This document shows positions 45,162-52,770 of a stretch of DNA of 64,000 bases, piece after piece. The notes below the pieces were generated by a model. The model searched no databases, was not told the DNA's origin, and saw nothing but the letters and a program-made list of their open reading frames with translations. A program made the translations under genes and the position numbers. The stretch spans positions 1-64,000 of the forward strand of contig NZ_JAGGLO010000009.1 in the NCBI RefSeq assembly GCF_017874475.1, written 5' to 3'. This DNA is from Anaerococcus degeneri. Its GTDB lineage: Bacteria > Bacillota > Clostridia > Tissierellales > Peptoniphilaceae. Positions within the stretch are counted from its first letter, which is position 1, and every line of letters starts with the position of its first letter.

Positions 45162-45572
45162 CTAAAAGTCTTCTAACATTTCCTTTAGTTTTTCTAAGAC
45201 TTTATTACGCATTTTAATAACGGCTGGATGAGAAATATTCAGTTTATCAGCTACTTCTCTAATTGTTTCTTCTTTATAGAAAAGACTTTCTATCAAATCC
45301 CTTTCAATAGGGTTGAGTTTAGAAATAGCTCTTCTTACTTCTTCAATCATTTCCTTTGTTTCGATAATTTTTTCAACATCAAATTCCAGATCTTCTAAAT
45401 TTTCTTCAAAATTACCATCATGATTATAGGAACAAAAAAAGAAACAGTTATTTAACCTGTCTCTTCTCATTTGATATTTCTCTTTATTCAATTCACTATG
45501 ATAAGCAAGATATACCTCTTTGCTAACAACCACTTTCTTCCCTTCTACAAATAAATAATATTCTTTGTCCAT
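45162..45572 (-). CDS. Sigma-70-like / helix-turn-helix regulator of the element
   Basis: A 136-residue protein. The start at 45572 is set by ACAAGGAGG; the longer frame has no ribosome binding site. The N-terminal part (MDKEYYLFVEGKKVVVSKEV) is typical of sigma-like regulators in conjugative elements. The C-terminal half has a sigma region 4-like helix-turn-helix (RDLIESLFYKEETIREVADKLNISHPAVIKM). It probably activates element genes. Its translation appears to be controlled by an overlapping leader peptide and hairpin (45572-45662). A truncated paralogue lies at 49130-49402. Confidence 0.82.
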   Translation of the reverse strand: MDKEYYLFVEGKKVVVSKEVYLAYHSELNKEKYQMRRDRLNNCFFFCSYNHDGNFEENLEDLEFDVEKIIETKEMIEEVRRAISKLNPIERDLIESLFYKEETIREVADKLNISHPAVIKMRNKVLEKLKEMLEDF

Positions 45573-45662
45573 TAATTTTTCCTCCTTGTTGACATGAATT
45601 TCTTTTGTTCGAAAATGAAATTCACACAAGGAGGGCTTCTAATTCTTTGCATATATTCTCCT
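45572..45662 (-). promoter_or_regulatory. Leader peptide and attenuator hairpin of the sigma-like gene
   Basis: Reading leftward, AGGAG (complement of 45658-45662), five bases, then ATG at 45652 begin a 26-codon frame, MQRIRSPPCVNFIFEQ and onward, whose TAA overlaps the gene's ATG (TAATG). CCTCCTTGT (complement of 45626-45634, the Pro-Pro codons) pairs with the gene's own ACAAGGAGG (complement of 45581-45589), reinforced by TGAATTTC/GAAATTCA inside. A ribosome on the leader would open the hairpin. The upstream AGGAG can also pair with the anti-Shine-Dalgarno strand. Confidence 0.65.
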
Positions 45663-45841
45663 GGGCATAAAAAAAGACCGAAAGAAAATAAATTCTTTCA
45701 GTCAATAAATGCCAATATTAAATTTAGGTGCTAATCACCCATCATGGATATTATATATGCACTTAAGTACACATAAAATTCGTATATGGTACTTTTTTCA
45801 TTCGGAAATAGTACGCAATAAGTTCGTCATAAATTAATTTC
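45630..45841. other. Intergenic region between the sigma-like and helical-protein genes
   Basis: Apart from the attenuator, GACTGAAAGAATTT and AAATTCTTTCGGTC-type inverted sequence around 45670-45703 can form a hairpin on the leftward transcript, a possible terminator of the upstream gene. The rest is A/T-rich with no gene. Confidence 0.3.
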
Positions 45842-46393
45842 TTAGATGTTCATTATTTCTTCAATGCTACGACCGTCTTCAAGTTGGCTAATAGCAGTCG
45901 GTAAAGTATATCCCCAAATTATTACACCAACCAATGCAATTGCTTCCTTTTTTCTTTGGTAATAAACAGTTCTCTCTAAAGATACACTTCTCATACAAGC
46001 TTCATCAGTAATCTTTTTTTCAGAAATGTAGTAATTATAAATAATCTTATGATAAATTTCTCCATATTCTGGATAAACTTTTAGCCTAACACAGGAATCA
46101 TAAATTATTAAAAGCATAAGCTTACTATCCATTACATTGGAAACTCTATTATTAAACTTTTCTTCAACTTTTTCTGGAGCAAATGTAGAAAGATACAAGT
46201 AAGCAGATTCTGAAGTTGATCCATAGTTTTCTTTACTCTCAAACATCATAAAATTTGCCCTGCTATCTACTGCCCAGGTAACTTGTCTATATAAACTTAA
46301 AATAAGTTTTGCAGCTGAACTGATTTCTTCAAATTTCAAGTTGCTATCTGCATACATGTTCATTATATTCTTTAAAGTTTTACTTATTCTCAA
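45842..46393 (-). CDS. Conserved element protein of unknown function
   Basis: A 183-residue, mainly helical soluble protein. It starts with TTG behind GGGGTGA (the frame MRISKTLKNIMNMYAD). The middle has WAVDSRANFMMFESKENYGS, and the C-terminal half (IIYNYYISEKKITDEACMRS, then SLERTVYYQRKKEAIAL) has the look of an ArpU/sigma-like helical DNA-binding domain. I do not recognise the family. It is divergent from the XRE regulator and shares its promoter region, which suggests a role in control of the element. Confidence 0.6.
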   Translation of the reverse strand: MRISKTLKNIMNMYADSNLKFEEISSAAKLILSLYRQVTWAVDSRANFMMFESKENYGSTSESAYLYLSTFAPEKVEEKFNNRVSNVMDSKLMLLIIYDSCVRLKVYPEYGEIYHKIIYNYYISEKKITDEACMRSVSLERTVYYQRKKEAIALVGVIIWGYTLPTAISQLEDGRSIEEIMNI

Positions 46394-46416
46394 TCAAATC
46401 ACCCCAATACAATTTA

Positions 46417-46445
46417 TTTACAAACTTGAATGTTTGTGCTATAAT
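46417..46445 (+). promoter_or_regulatory. Promoter and operator of the XRE operon
   Basis: TTTACA (46417-46422), 17 bases, TATAAT (46440-46445). ACAAAC (46420-46425) and GTTTGT (46432-46437) form an inverted repeat in the spacer, the expected site for autoregulation by the XRE protein. Confidence 0.6.
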
Positions 46446-46551
46446 ATGAATATAAGTTCAGTTTGTATTATATCTCAAATTGAAAAATAATTCAAGCACT
46501 ATTGTTCGTATTAAAAGTTATAAATGCACATTAGTACAGGAGGTTAAAGTT

Positions 46552-46953
46552 ATGGCTTTTGCGGATAGATTAAAGGATTTTCGTGAAAAAGAAAAGTTAA
46601 GTCAAGCAGATTTTGCAAAAATGATAGGAATAAGTACAAGAACTCTTGTACATTATGAAGACGGAGAAAGATACCCAAGAGATGTCGAGGTTTACAAAAA
46701 AATAGCTGAAGTTATGGACTGTGATTACAATTACCTTCTAGAAGAAAGTGATGAGTTTTTAAATAGAGTTTATAACATGGGTGGCAAAAGAGAATTAGAA
46801 AAAGCTAGAGCATTAACAGAAGGTCTAAGCTCTTTATTTGCAGGTGGAGAAATTTCTGATGAAGATAAAGATGCTGCTTTTGAAGCTATTACTCGTGCTT
46901 ATTGGGAGGCTAAAAGAGAAAATAAGAAATACGGTCGTAAGAAAAAAGATTAG
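46552..46953 (+). CDS. XRE-family helix-turn-helix regulator
   Basis: A 133-residue Cro/CI-type regulator. The start at 46552 follows AGGAGGT; an upstream in-frame start lacks a ribosome binding site. The helix-turn-helix is FREKEKLSQADFAKMIGISTRTL (about residues 9-31), followed by VHYEDGERYPRDVEVYKKIA. The helical C-terminus is of the kind that interacts with its metallopeptidase partner. Followed eight bases later by an ImmA/IrrE gene, it forms the ImmR/ImmA-like pair known from ICEBs1, where the peptidase cleaves the repressor to induce the element. Confidence 0.9.
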   Translation: MAFADRLKDFREKEKLSQADFAKMIGISTRTLVHYEDGERYPRDVEVYKKIAEVMDCDYNYLLEESDEFLNRVYNMGGKRELEKARALTEGLSSLFAGGEISDEDKDAAFEAITRAYWEAKRENKKYGRKKKD

Positions 46954-46961
46954 GTGATTTT

Positions 46962-47510
46962 ATGAGTATGAATCGCTATATATATGATAAGGTTAATCGA
47001 CTTATAAAAAAATATAAGACACGAGATCCTATCGAATTAATAGAAGCTTTGAATATTAACCTGGTATATCTACCTAAAACAGAAATACTTTTAGGAATGT
47101 ACCATTATATTCAAAGGAACAGATTTATTTTTATTAGTAGCAACACAAATTTTAATAGAAAGACTATATTAGCACATGAATTAGGTCACGATCAACTTCA
47201 CAGAGATTATTGCATGAGTGGTGGAGCTTTTCATGACCAAACAGTGCTAAACCCTACAAATAAATTTGAAACTGAAGCTAATATTTTTGCAGCTCATTTA
47301 TTAATAAGTGATGAAGATGTCTTCGATAATATCAATGATCAAGTTTGTGATTATGAAATTGCTGGACAATTAGGTGTGGATATAAATTTACTAAATTTAA
47401 AAATTTCTGAGTTAGCAAAAATGGGCAAGTTTAATAAACCAATTAATGTTAATACACCTCAGGGAGATTTTCTTAAAAACTATCGCCCTGAACATGATGA
47501 TTATTATTAG
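46962..47510 (+). CDS. ImmA/IrrE-family metallopeptidase
   Basis: A 182-residue anti-repressor-type zinc peptidase. The zinc motif HELGH is in ILAHELGHDQLHRD, and the third ligand lies in FETEANIFAAHLL. In ICEBs1 and phages such proteins cleave the XRE repressor encoded beside them after DNA damage or quorum cues. The same role is inferred here from the gene order XRE-ImmA. The C-terminal tail (NYRPEHDDYY) is variable in the family. It is followed nine bases later by a membrane-protein gene. Confidence 0.9.
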   Translation: MSMNRYIYDKVNRLIKKYKTRDPIELIEALNINLVYLPKTEILLGMYHYIQRNRFIFISSNTNFNRKTILAHELGHDQLHRDYCMSGGAFHDQTVLNPTNKFETEANIFAAHLLISDEDVFDNINDQVCDYEIAGQLGVDINLLNLKISELAKMGKFNKPINVNTPQGDFLKNYRPEHDDYY

Positions 47511-47518
47511 GAGACTCT

Positions 47519-48001
47519 ATGGGAATTTTTATTGCAGGATATTTTTTATTAATCCTTTCTGGAATAGTTTTCTACTATCTCATCACTACCTACTCTGTAA
47601 AAATCTCAGCATTTTTGATTGATTTTATAGTTGTAGGTTTAGGATTTTATATATCCATAAAAGATAAACTAGATAACAAATTAGCTATTCCCCTTTCAAT
47701 TACGGTAGTAATAATTTATGGAATATTGCTAATTTTAATAAATCAAAAGCTACCAAAAATCAGTAAACTTTTAAACTATATAATTGCTTTTATAGGATCA
47801 TCAGTTGCCCTATGGTTGGCACTAGATTTTATAACAAACACACTAAACGCTTTTAAGATAATCGGTCAAACTTATCATCAATTACCAATAACAAAAAGTA
47901 TGATGATAAATTCCTTTATACATTATGTAATTGTATTCTTGATTAGTATTCCAGTGTTTAAAGGTAGAATGAAATTTATACTTGGAGGAAATTATGAGTA
48001 A
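47519..48001 (+). CDS. Small integral membrane protein
   Basis: A 160-residue protein with four or five hydrophobic helices (about 2-22, 28-46, 56-74, 85-105, 130-150) and no recognisable motif. Preceded by GGAG, it is co-transcribed after the ImmA-like gene and overlaps the start of the RhuM gene by eight bases. It could be a sensor or effector of the module; function unknown. Confidence 0.7.
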   Translation: MGIFIAGYFLLILSGIVFYYLITTYSVKISAFLIDFIVVGLGFYISIKDKLDNKLAIPLSITVVIIYGILLILINQKLPKISKLLNYIIAFIGSSVALWLALDFITNTLNAFKIIGQTYHQLPITKSMMINSFIHYVIVFLISIPVFKGRMKFILGGNYE

Positions 48002-49076
48002 AGAAATTGATAAAAACAAAAACGAAAATCAAGAAAAAAAAGAACTTCAAATTAGATCATCTGCTGCTGAATACTTGACTTTTATTGCAGCAAATGGTGA
48101 TGATCAAGAAGCTATTGAAATTAGATATGAAGATGAGAATATTTGGCTAACTCAAAAGATGATGGCAGCTCTTTATAATGTTAGTGTCGCCACAATAAAT
48201 GAACATCTTAAAAAAATCTATGCCGATAGTGAATTACAAGAAGAAGCAACTATTAGGAATTTCCTAATAGTTCAAAAAGAAGGTTCTAGAAATGTTTCAA
48301 GGGAAACAAAGCACTATAATCTGCAAGCAATTATTGCAGTAGGGTTTAAAGTTAATAACGAACGTGCCGTCCAATTTAGAAAGTGGGCAAACCAAATTGT
48401 AAAAGATTTTACAATTAAAGGTTGGGCAATGGATGATGAAAGGCTCAAGAATTCTGGTACAAAACTTACCAAGGATTATTTCGAAAAATTACTTGTAAAA
48501 ATTCGTGAGATTAGATTATCTGAGAGAAGATTCTATCAAAAAATCACAGATATTTATGCCACATCTTTAGACTATGATCCATCTGCAAAAGCAACAAAAA
48601 GATTTTTTGCCGCTATTCAAAATAAATTGCACTATGCAATTCATGGAAAAACTGCAGCTGAATTAATTGTAGATAGAGCCAATCACAAAACTAAAAATAT
48701 GGGACTTACTACTTGGGAAGGATCACCAGATTCAAAAATTCATAAATATGATGTAGTCGTTGCAAAAAATTATCTAAACGAAGAAGAATTAAATCAAATG
48801 CAAAGAATTGTTTCATCATATTTGGACATGGCAGAGCTGCAAGCAGAAAGACATATCCCTATGACTATGGAAGATTGGGAAAAAAGATTAAATGGATTTT
48901 TACAATTATGGGATAAAGAAATTCTAAACGATGCAGGAAAAGTCTCTGCAGCTCTTGCTAAAAAGCACGCAGAGAGTGAGTTTGAAAAATATAGAATTAT
49001 ACAAGATAGACTCTACAAAAGTGATTTTGATAAATTCTTGGAATTAGAAGATGATACTAAAAAATTAGAAGAATAA
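47994..49076 (+). CDS. RhuM-family protein
   Basis: A 360-residue protein of the virulence RhuM family. ATG 47994 is preferred because GGAGG at 47984-47988 stands before it. The N-terminal domain has IEIRYEDENIWLTQKMMAAL and NVSVATINEHLKKIY, a Bro-N/KilA-like DNA-binding look. VSRETKHYNLQAIIAVGFKVN and QFRKWANQIVKDF are the family core. The C-terminal half is helical with IHGKTAAELIVDRA. RhuM proteins are frequent in mobile elements and defence islands; biochemical function is not established. It is last in the XRE-ImmA-membrane-RhuM operon. Confidence 0.88.
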   Translation: MSKEIDKNKNENQEKKELQIRSSAAEYLTFIAANGDDQEAIEIRYEDENIWLTQKMMAALYNVSVATINEHLKKIYADSELQEEATIRNFLIVQKEGSRNVSRETKHYNLQAIIAVGFKVNNERAVQFRKWANQIVKDFTIKGWAMDDERLKNSGTKLTKDYFEKLLVKIREIRLSERRFYQKITDIYATSLDYDPSAKATKRFFAAIQNKLHYAIHGKTAAELIVDRANHKTKNMGLTTWEGSPDSKIHKYDVVVAKNYLNEEELNQMQRIVSSYLDMAELQAERHIPMTMEDWEKRLNGFLQLWDKEILNDAGKVSAALAKKHAESEFEKYRIIQDRLYKSDFDKFLELEDDTKKLEE

Positions 49077-49084
49077 CTTAATAT

Positions 49085-49101
49085 ACGCTTAACGCTTATA
49101 A
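49085..49101. repeat. 17-bp direct repeat, left copy of cargo boundary
   Basis: ACGCTTAACGCTTATAA, identical to 58568-58584; each copy contains a tandem ACGCTTA. The two copies flank the 9.5-kb transporter cargo. Confidence 0.75.
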
Positions 49102-49126
49102 GGGTCTGTAAATAATTTTGTGTATC
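49102..49126. repeat. Possible solo inverted-repeat end of an IS256-type element
   Basis: GGGTCTGTAAATAATTTTGT and the following GTATC resemble the terminal repeats of Mutator/IS256-family insertion sequences. A related sequence, ACCGTGTAAAATTTTGTGTA, lies at 60438-60457 after the relaxase. No transposase gene is near either. The call rests on resemblance only. Confidence 0.3.
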
Positions 49127-49129
49127 AAC

Positions 49130-49402
49130 CTAAATCCTGATTAAAGGGTAAGGGTTGATACATTTTTTATTCTTAATCTTCATTTGTGTAGCTATAACTT
49201 TTTCTGCATCATCATTTTTATCTTCTAGATTATCTTCAAAATTCCCATCATGATTTAGGGACGAAAAAAAGAGCAAGTGGTTTTTCTTGTCCACCTGCTC
49301 TAAATATTTTTCATGTTCTCTTTCTTGCCAGTAGACTTTGTATATCTGCTCGCTTACTTTGATTTTTTGCCCACCGACATAAAGGTAATATTCTTTTGTC
49401 AT
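49130..49402 (-). pseudogene. Truncated paralogue of the sigma-like regulator
   Basis: 90 codons that match the N-terminal part of the regulator at 45162-45572 (TKEYYLYVGGQKIKVSEQIY, SLNHDGNFEDNLED) and then diverge into NKKCINPYPLIRI before a stop. The sigma region 4-like helix-turn-helix is missing. The upstream leader (49411-49473) is intact. It marks the left side of the cargo block, and the truncation probably came with the recombination that brought in the cargo. Confidence 0.75.
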
Positions 49403-49410
49403 TTATGTTT

Positions 49411-49484
49411 CCTCCATTCTTTTTTGTCTTTATGTTTTCAGACAAAAAAAGGAGGACTCCTGCTCTTGGGCATGGTTAGTCCTC
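49411..49484 (-). promoter_or_regulatory. Leader peptide and attenuator hairpins of the sigma-like paralogue
   Basis: Reading leftward, AGAGGA then ATG at 49473 begin MPKSRSPPFFV and a stop, an 11-codon leader sharing Arg-Ser-Pro-Pro with the leader at 45652. Its CCTCC (complement of 49451-49455) pairs with the gene's GGAGG (complement of 49411-49415), reinforced by TTTTTTGTCT/AGACAAAAAA. An earlier hairpin, GAGGACT with AGTCCTC (49452-49458 with 49478-49484), competes for the same strand. Confidence 0.62.
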
Positions 49485-49635
49485 TAGAATGAAAAAAACT
49501 CTTTCTAATAGTAATTGTATTTAATTTTTTAACTGAGTTATCTAACTTGTAAATAGTGTAAACCAAAGAAAAAAGGTAAATGTACTTTAATTATATTTAT
49601 TTGCATATTTCCCTCCATTCTTTTAAATAAACCAC
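49485..49635. other. Intergenic region before the MATE gene end
   Basis: A/T-rich and without a gene. It should hold the promoter of the truncated sigma-like gene and the end of the MATE transcript; no clear terminator hairpin is visible. Confidence 0.3.
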
Positions 49636-51003
49636 TTAATATTCATTACTTGAATTTTTCAAACTAATTTTATCCATCCTATTTAATTCCCCAAACATCA
49701 TTACTACACCAGCTATTATCATAATTAAATCTACAAGGGGTTCTGCAAACCATACTGCTTTAACTCCAAATATCATTGGTAAAATAATCATGGCAGGTAC
49801 GAATAAAAATAATTGTCTTAGCATGACGATTATGCCTGCCTTTTTAGCATTTCCTATTGCTTGGAAGAATGTTATAGACATAACCATTACTCCATATAAG
49901 ATAAATATAGAATAAAATAGTCTAAAGTTTCCTACTCCCTGAGTTATAATACTTTCTTCTACTCCAAATAGGGAAAGGATGTTTTTTGAAAATAATAAGA
50001 CTGGTAGCCAAAATATGGCTGCAAGAACAAGTCCTCCAATGGAGAATACCTTCATTGCCTCCTTTACCCTGTCATATCTTTTTGCTCCAAAGTTTGTACC
50101 AACAACAGGTTGCAAGCCTTGACTCATTCCCCAAAGTGGAATAAAGGAAAAGGCATATATTCTTAAAGTTGCTGCCATTAAGATAGCATTTGTATCTCCT
50201 CCATATTTAAATGACATTTTATATAGCATTGTTTGTTGAATCATAAATAAAATTTGCATCATCATAGCAGATGACCCTACGCCAAACATTTCTTTTTTTA
50301 TTTCCTGATCAGGTTTGATTTTATTTATTTTTACTGCTTTACTTTTATATTTGAAGTAATGGAGTGTTATTATTGCTTGAACAAATTGTGCTGTAATAGT
50401 TGCAAGTGCAGCCCCTTCAATTGCATATTTTCCCATTAATTTCATTAGAATGGGATCAAGAATTATGTTTAAAAAAGCTCCTAGCCCCATAATGAGCATT
50501 GCTTTTTTCATTAATCCTTCTCCACGCATAACCATGTTTGCTGATTGAGTAAAGTTTACAAATAAAGAACCAATAAAAATTACTCGTAAATATCTGATAC
50601 CATATTCTTTAATTTCTCCACTTGCTCCAACCATATCTAAAAAATGTGGTGCAAGTAAAATTCCGCCTATTGTAATAATTGATGAGAATAGAATAACCCA
50701 AAAGATTAAATTCCCCATAATTTTATCAACTGTTTTTTTGTCGCCCTTTCCTATAGCTCTTGATAAAACCGATGCTGAACCTACACCAATAAGTGTAGAT
50801 ACACCACTATTGAAAAATGTAAGTGGCATAGCTACACCACAAGCTGTCATTGCTGTTTGTCCTATAATATTTCCTGCAAAAATTCCATCCATTAGTGGAT
50901 AAAGACCTATTACTATCATTCCTATTACAGCAGGGATAGATAATTGAAAAAGTAAATCTATAGGTCTTTTTGTTAATAATTGTTCTTTCATATCTTGTTT
51001 CAT
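49636..51003 (-). CDS. MATE family efflux transporter
   Basis: A 455-residue multidrug/toxin exporter with 12 hydrophobic segments in two six-helix halves. The N-terminus reads LFQLSIPAVIGMIVIGLYPLMDGIFAG, the typical MATE opening, with FFNSGVSTLIGVGSASVLSRAIG after it. It would extrude cations or drugs with Na+ or H+ exchange. It is last in the cargo operon, 21 bases after the ABC gene. Substrate unknown; export of a siderophore-like ligand is a possibility suggested by neighbours only. Confidence 0.92.
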   Translation of the reverse strand: MKQDMKEQLLTKRPIDLLFQLSIPAVIGMIVIGLYPLMDGIFAGNIIGQTAMTACGVAMPLTFFNSGVSTLIGVGSASVLSRAIGKGDKKTVDKIMGNLIFWVILFSSIITIGGILLAPHFLDMVGASGEIKEYGIRYLRVIFIGSLFVNFTQSANMVMRGEGLMKKAMLIMGLGAFLNIILDPILMKLMGKYAIEGAALATITAQFVQAIITLHYFKYKSKAVKINKIKPDQEIKKEMFGVGSSAMMMQILFMIQQTMLYKMSFKYGGDTNAILMAATLRIYAFSFIPLWGMSQGLQPVVGTNFGAKRYDRVKEAMKVFSIGGLVLAAIFWLPVLLFSKNILSLFGVEESIITQGVGNFRLFYSIFILYGVMVMSITFFQAIGNAKKAGIIVMLRQLFLFVPAMIILPMIFGVKAVWFAEPLVDLIMIIAGVVMMFGELNRMDKISLKNSSNEY

Positions 51004-51024
51004 AAAATCATCCTCTATTAAATT

Positions 51025-52770
51025 TTATTCAATTTTCCAACCAGTAGCTTTTTCTCTTTTCTCAATAAAACTCTTGTATATGTGTGATTTTTCCATAAGC
51101 TCTTTATGTTTACCAATACTTTCAATATTTCCTTTATCCATAACAACAATTTGATCAGCATTTTTAATAGTATCAAGTTTATGTGCAATCACAATTACAG
51201 TTTTATCTTTTAACAAATTGTTTAAAGCAGTTATAAGTTGTTGTTCATTTTCTGGATCTACACTTGAAGTAGCTTCGTCAAGAATAACAATTCTGCTTGG
51301 TTTTAGCATAGCTCTTGCTATAGATATTCTCTGACGCTCTCCTCCAGATAAATTTGAACCACCCTCTTGTAAAACTGTGTCATAACCATCTGACAACTTC
51401 ATAATAAATTCATGACACTGTGCTTGCTTAGCAACATTAATAACTTCCTCATCACTAGCTTCTGGATTTCCGAACTTAATGTTGTTTTTTATAGTGTCAT
51501 CAAATAAATAGACGTCTTGAAAAACAAAAGTGAAATTAGATAACAGATTGTCATACCTAAAATCTTTTATGTTATTATCATCAATCAATATTTCTCCAGA
51601 ATCTACATCCCAAAATCTAGCTATCAAATTACAAAGTGTTGTTTTTCCACTTCCAGAACCACCTACAATTGCTGTAGTCTTACCTTTTGGAATATCTAAA
51701 TTTAAACGGTTAAATAAGTTCTGTTCGTCATATGAGAAGTCAACGTCCTTTAGATTTATATCTCCTTTTTCAAAACTTGTTCTTGTGCCTTCTGAAATTG
51801 TTGGTAAATTCCTAAGTTTAGCAATTGAATCCAAGTTTTGTATAGCTATTCCTCTAACGTTTTGCATACTTCCAGCCATTTCAAAACCGGAAAAAACAAT
51901 AAAACTAGATACTACAAGCATTACAGCTTTATAGTGATCAATTTCTCCTATACAAAATCTATAAATAGCTGAAAATATAATAAGACAAATCCCCAATTTA
52001 AATATAATTAGAAATATCAAAGCAGCAGGTGCTACAGTTTTTTCAACATTTATAAAACCTCTTCTATTTTTATAAATCTCTCTGTCCAATTCTTTAGTCA
52101 TTTCACCACTTTTTCCAAATGATTTAATAACACTAATACCTTTAACATACTCCAAAGTAGATGCATTTAGATTTATTTTTAAAGCTTGTAATTTTTTAGT
52201 CAACTCGTCTGATTTCTTTTGAAAGATAGCATTGCATAACATTCCCAAGAATAAAGTTCCTAAAATTATAAAACCTGTAACTATATCAAATGGAATCATG
52301 AATATCGCCATTATTATAGTTTGAATTACTCCTACAAATAAAGTTTCTATTATATTAACACCTACGGTTTCAAGTTCACCTATAACTGTGGTTAATCCGC
52401 CTGAAATATTTCCAAGGCGGTTGCTGCTAAAATATCCCATATTCACTTTTTTTAACTGATCACCTATATATAGCCTATTTTCTGCTCCCATATTGTAAGT
52501 TGCGATATATTTATTTCTATCCGCCATATAACTAGATAATATTTTGCCTACTACACTTAGTAGGGCTATAGCAAATACGACATAGATGTCTTCTTGTTTA
52601 ATATTTCTTCCTTCATATATATTTTGAAATATTTTAAGTAAAAGCAACATTGTAGCCCCAAGGGATATTCCTTCAAATATACTTTTTAATACTTCAAAGA
52701 AAAACATCTTGCTAATTTTGGAAGATTCTTTTCCAGCAATCCAATATAATTTGTGAATTAATTCTTTCAT
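51025..52770 (-). CDS. ABC transporter half-subunit (membrane plus ATPase), second of a pair
   Basis: A 581-residue exporter-fold ABC half-transporter. Six membrane helices (about 20-300) precede the nucleotide-binding domain with Walker A GGSGSGKTT, signature LSGGERQR and Walker B VILDEATSSVD. It starts directly after the stop of its partner (52771), giving a heterodimer of the YbtPQ/IrtAB or multidrug type. In this gene order (AraC, ECF S, T, A, then two ABC halves) such pairs are most often linked to metal or metallophore import, but drug export cannot be excluded. Confidence 0.92.
   Translation of the reverse strand: MKELIHKLYWIAGKESSKISKMFFFEVLKSIFEGISLGATMLLLLKIFQNIYEGRNIKQEDIYVVFAIALLSVVGKILSSYMADRNKYIATYNMGAENRLYIGDQLKKVNMGYFSSNRLGNISGGLTTVIGELETVGVNIIETLFVGVIQTIIMAIFMIPFDIVTGFIILGTLFLGMLCNAIFQKKSDELTKKLQALKINLNASTLEYVKGISVIKSFGKSGEMTKELDREIYKNRRGFINVEKTVAPAALIFLIIFKLGICLIIFSAIYRFCIGEIDHYKAVMLVVSSFIVFSGFEMAGSMQNVRGIAIQNLDSIAKLRNLPTISEGTRTSFEKGDINLKDVDFSYDEQNLFNRLNLDIPKGKTTAIVGGSGSGKTTLCNLIARFWDVDSGEILIDDNNIKDFRYDNLLSNFTFVFQDVYLFDDTIKNNIKFGNPEASDEEVINVAKQAQCHEFIMKLSDGYDTVLQEGGSNLSGGERQRISIARAMLKPSRIVILDEATSSVDPENEQQLITALNNLLKDKTVIVIAHKLDTIKNADQIVVMDKGNIESIGKHKELMEKSHIYKSFIEKREKATGWKIE

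Noticed and set aside
45842-49076. Prophage interpretation of the XRE/ImmA/RhuM region.
   Set aside because: No structural, packaging or lysis genes; serine recombinases, mobC and relaxase show an integrative mobilizable element.
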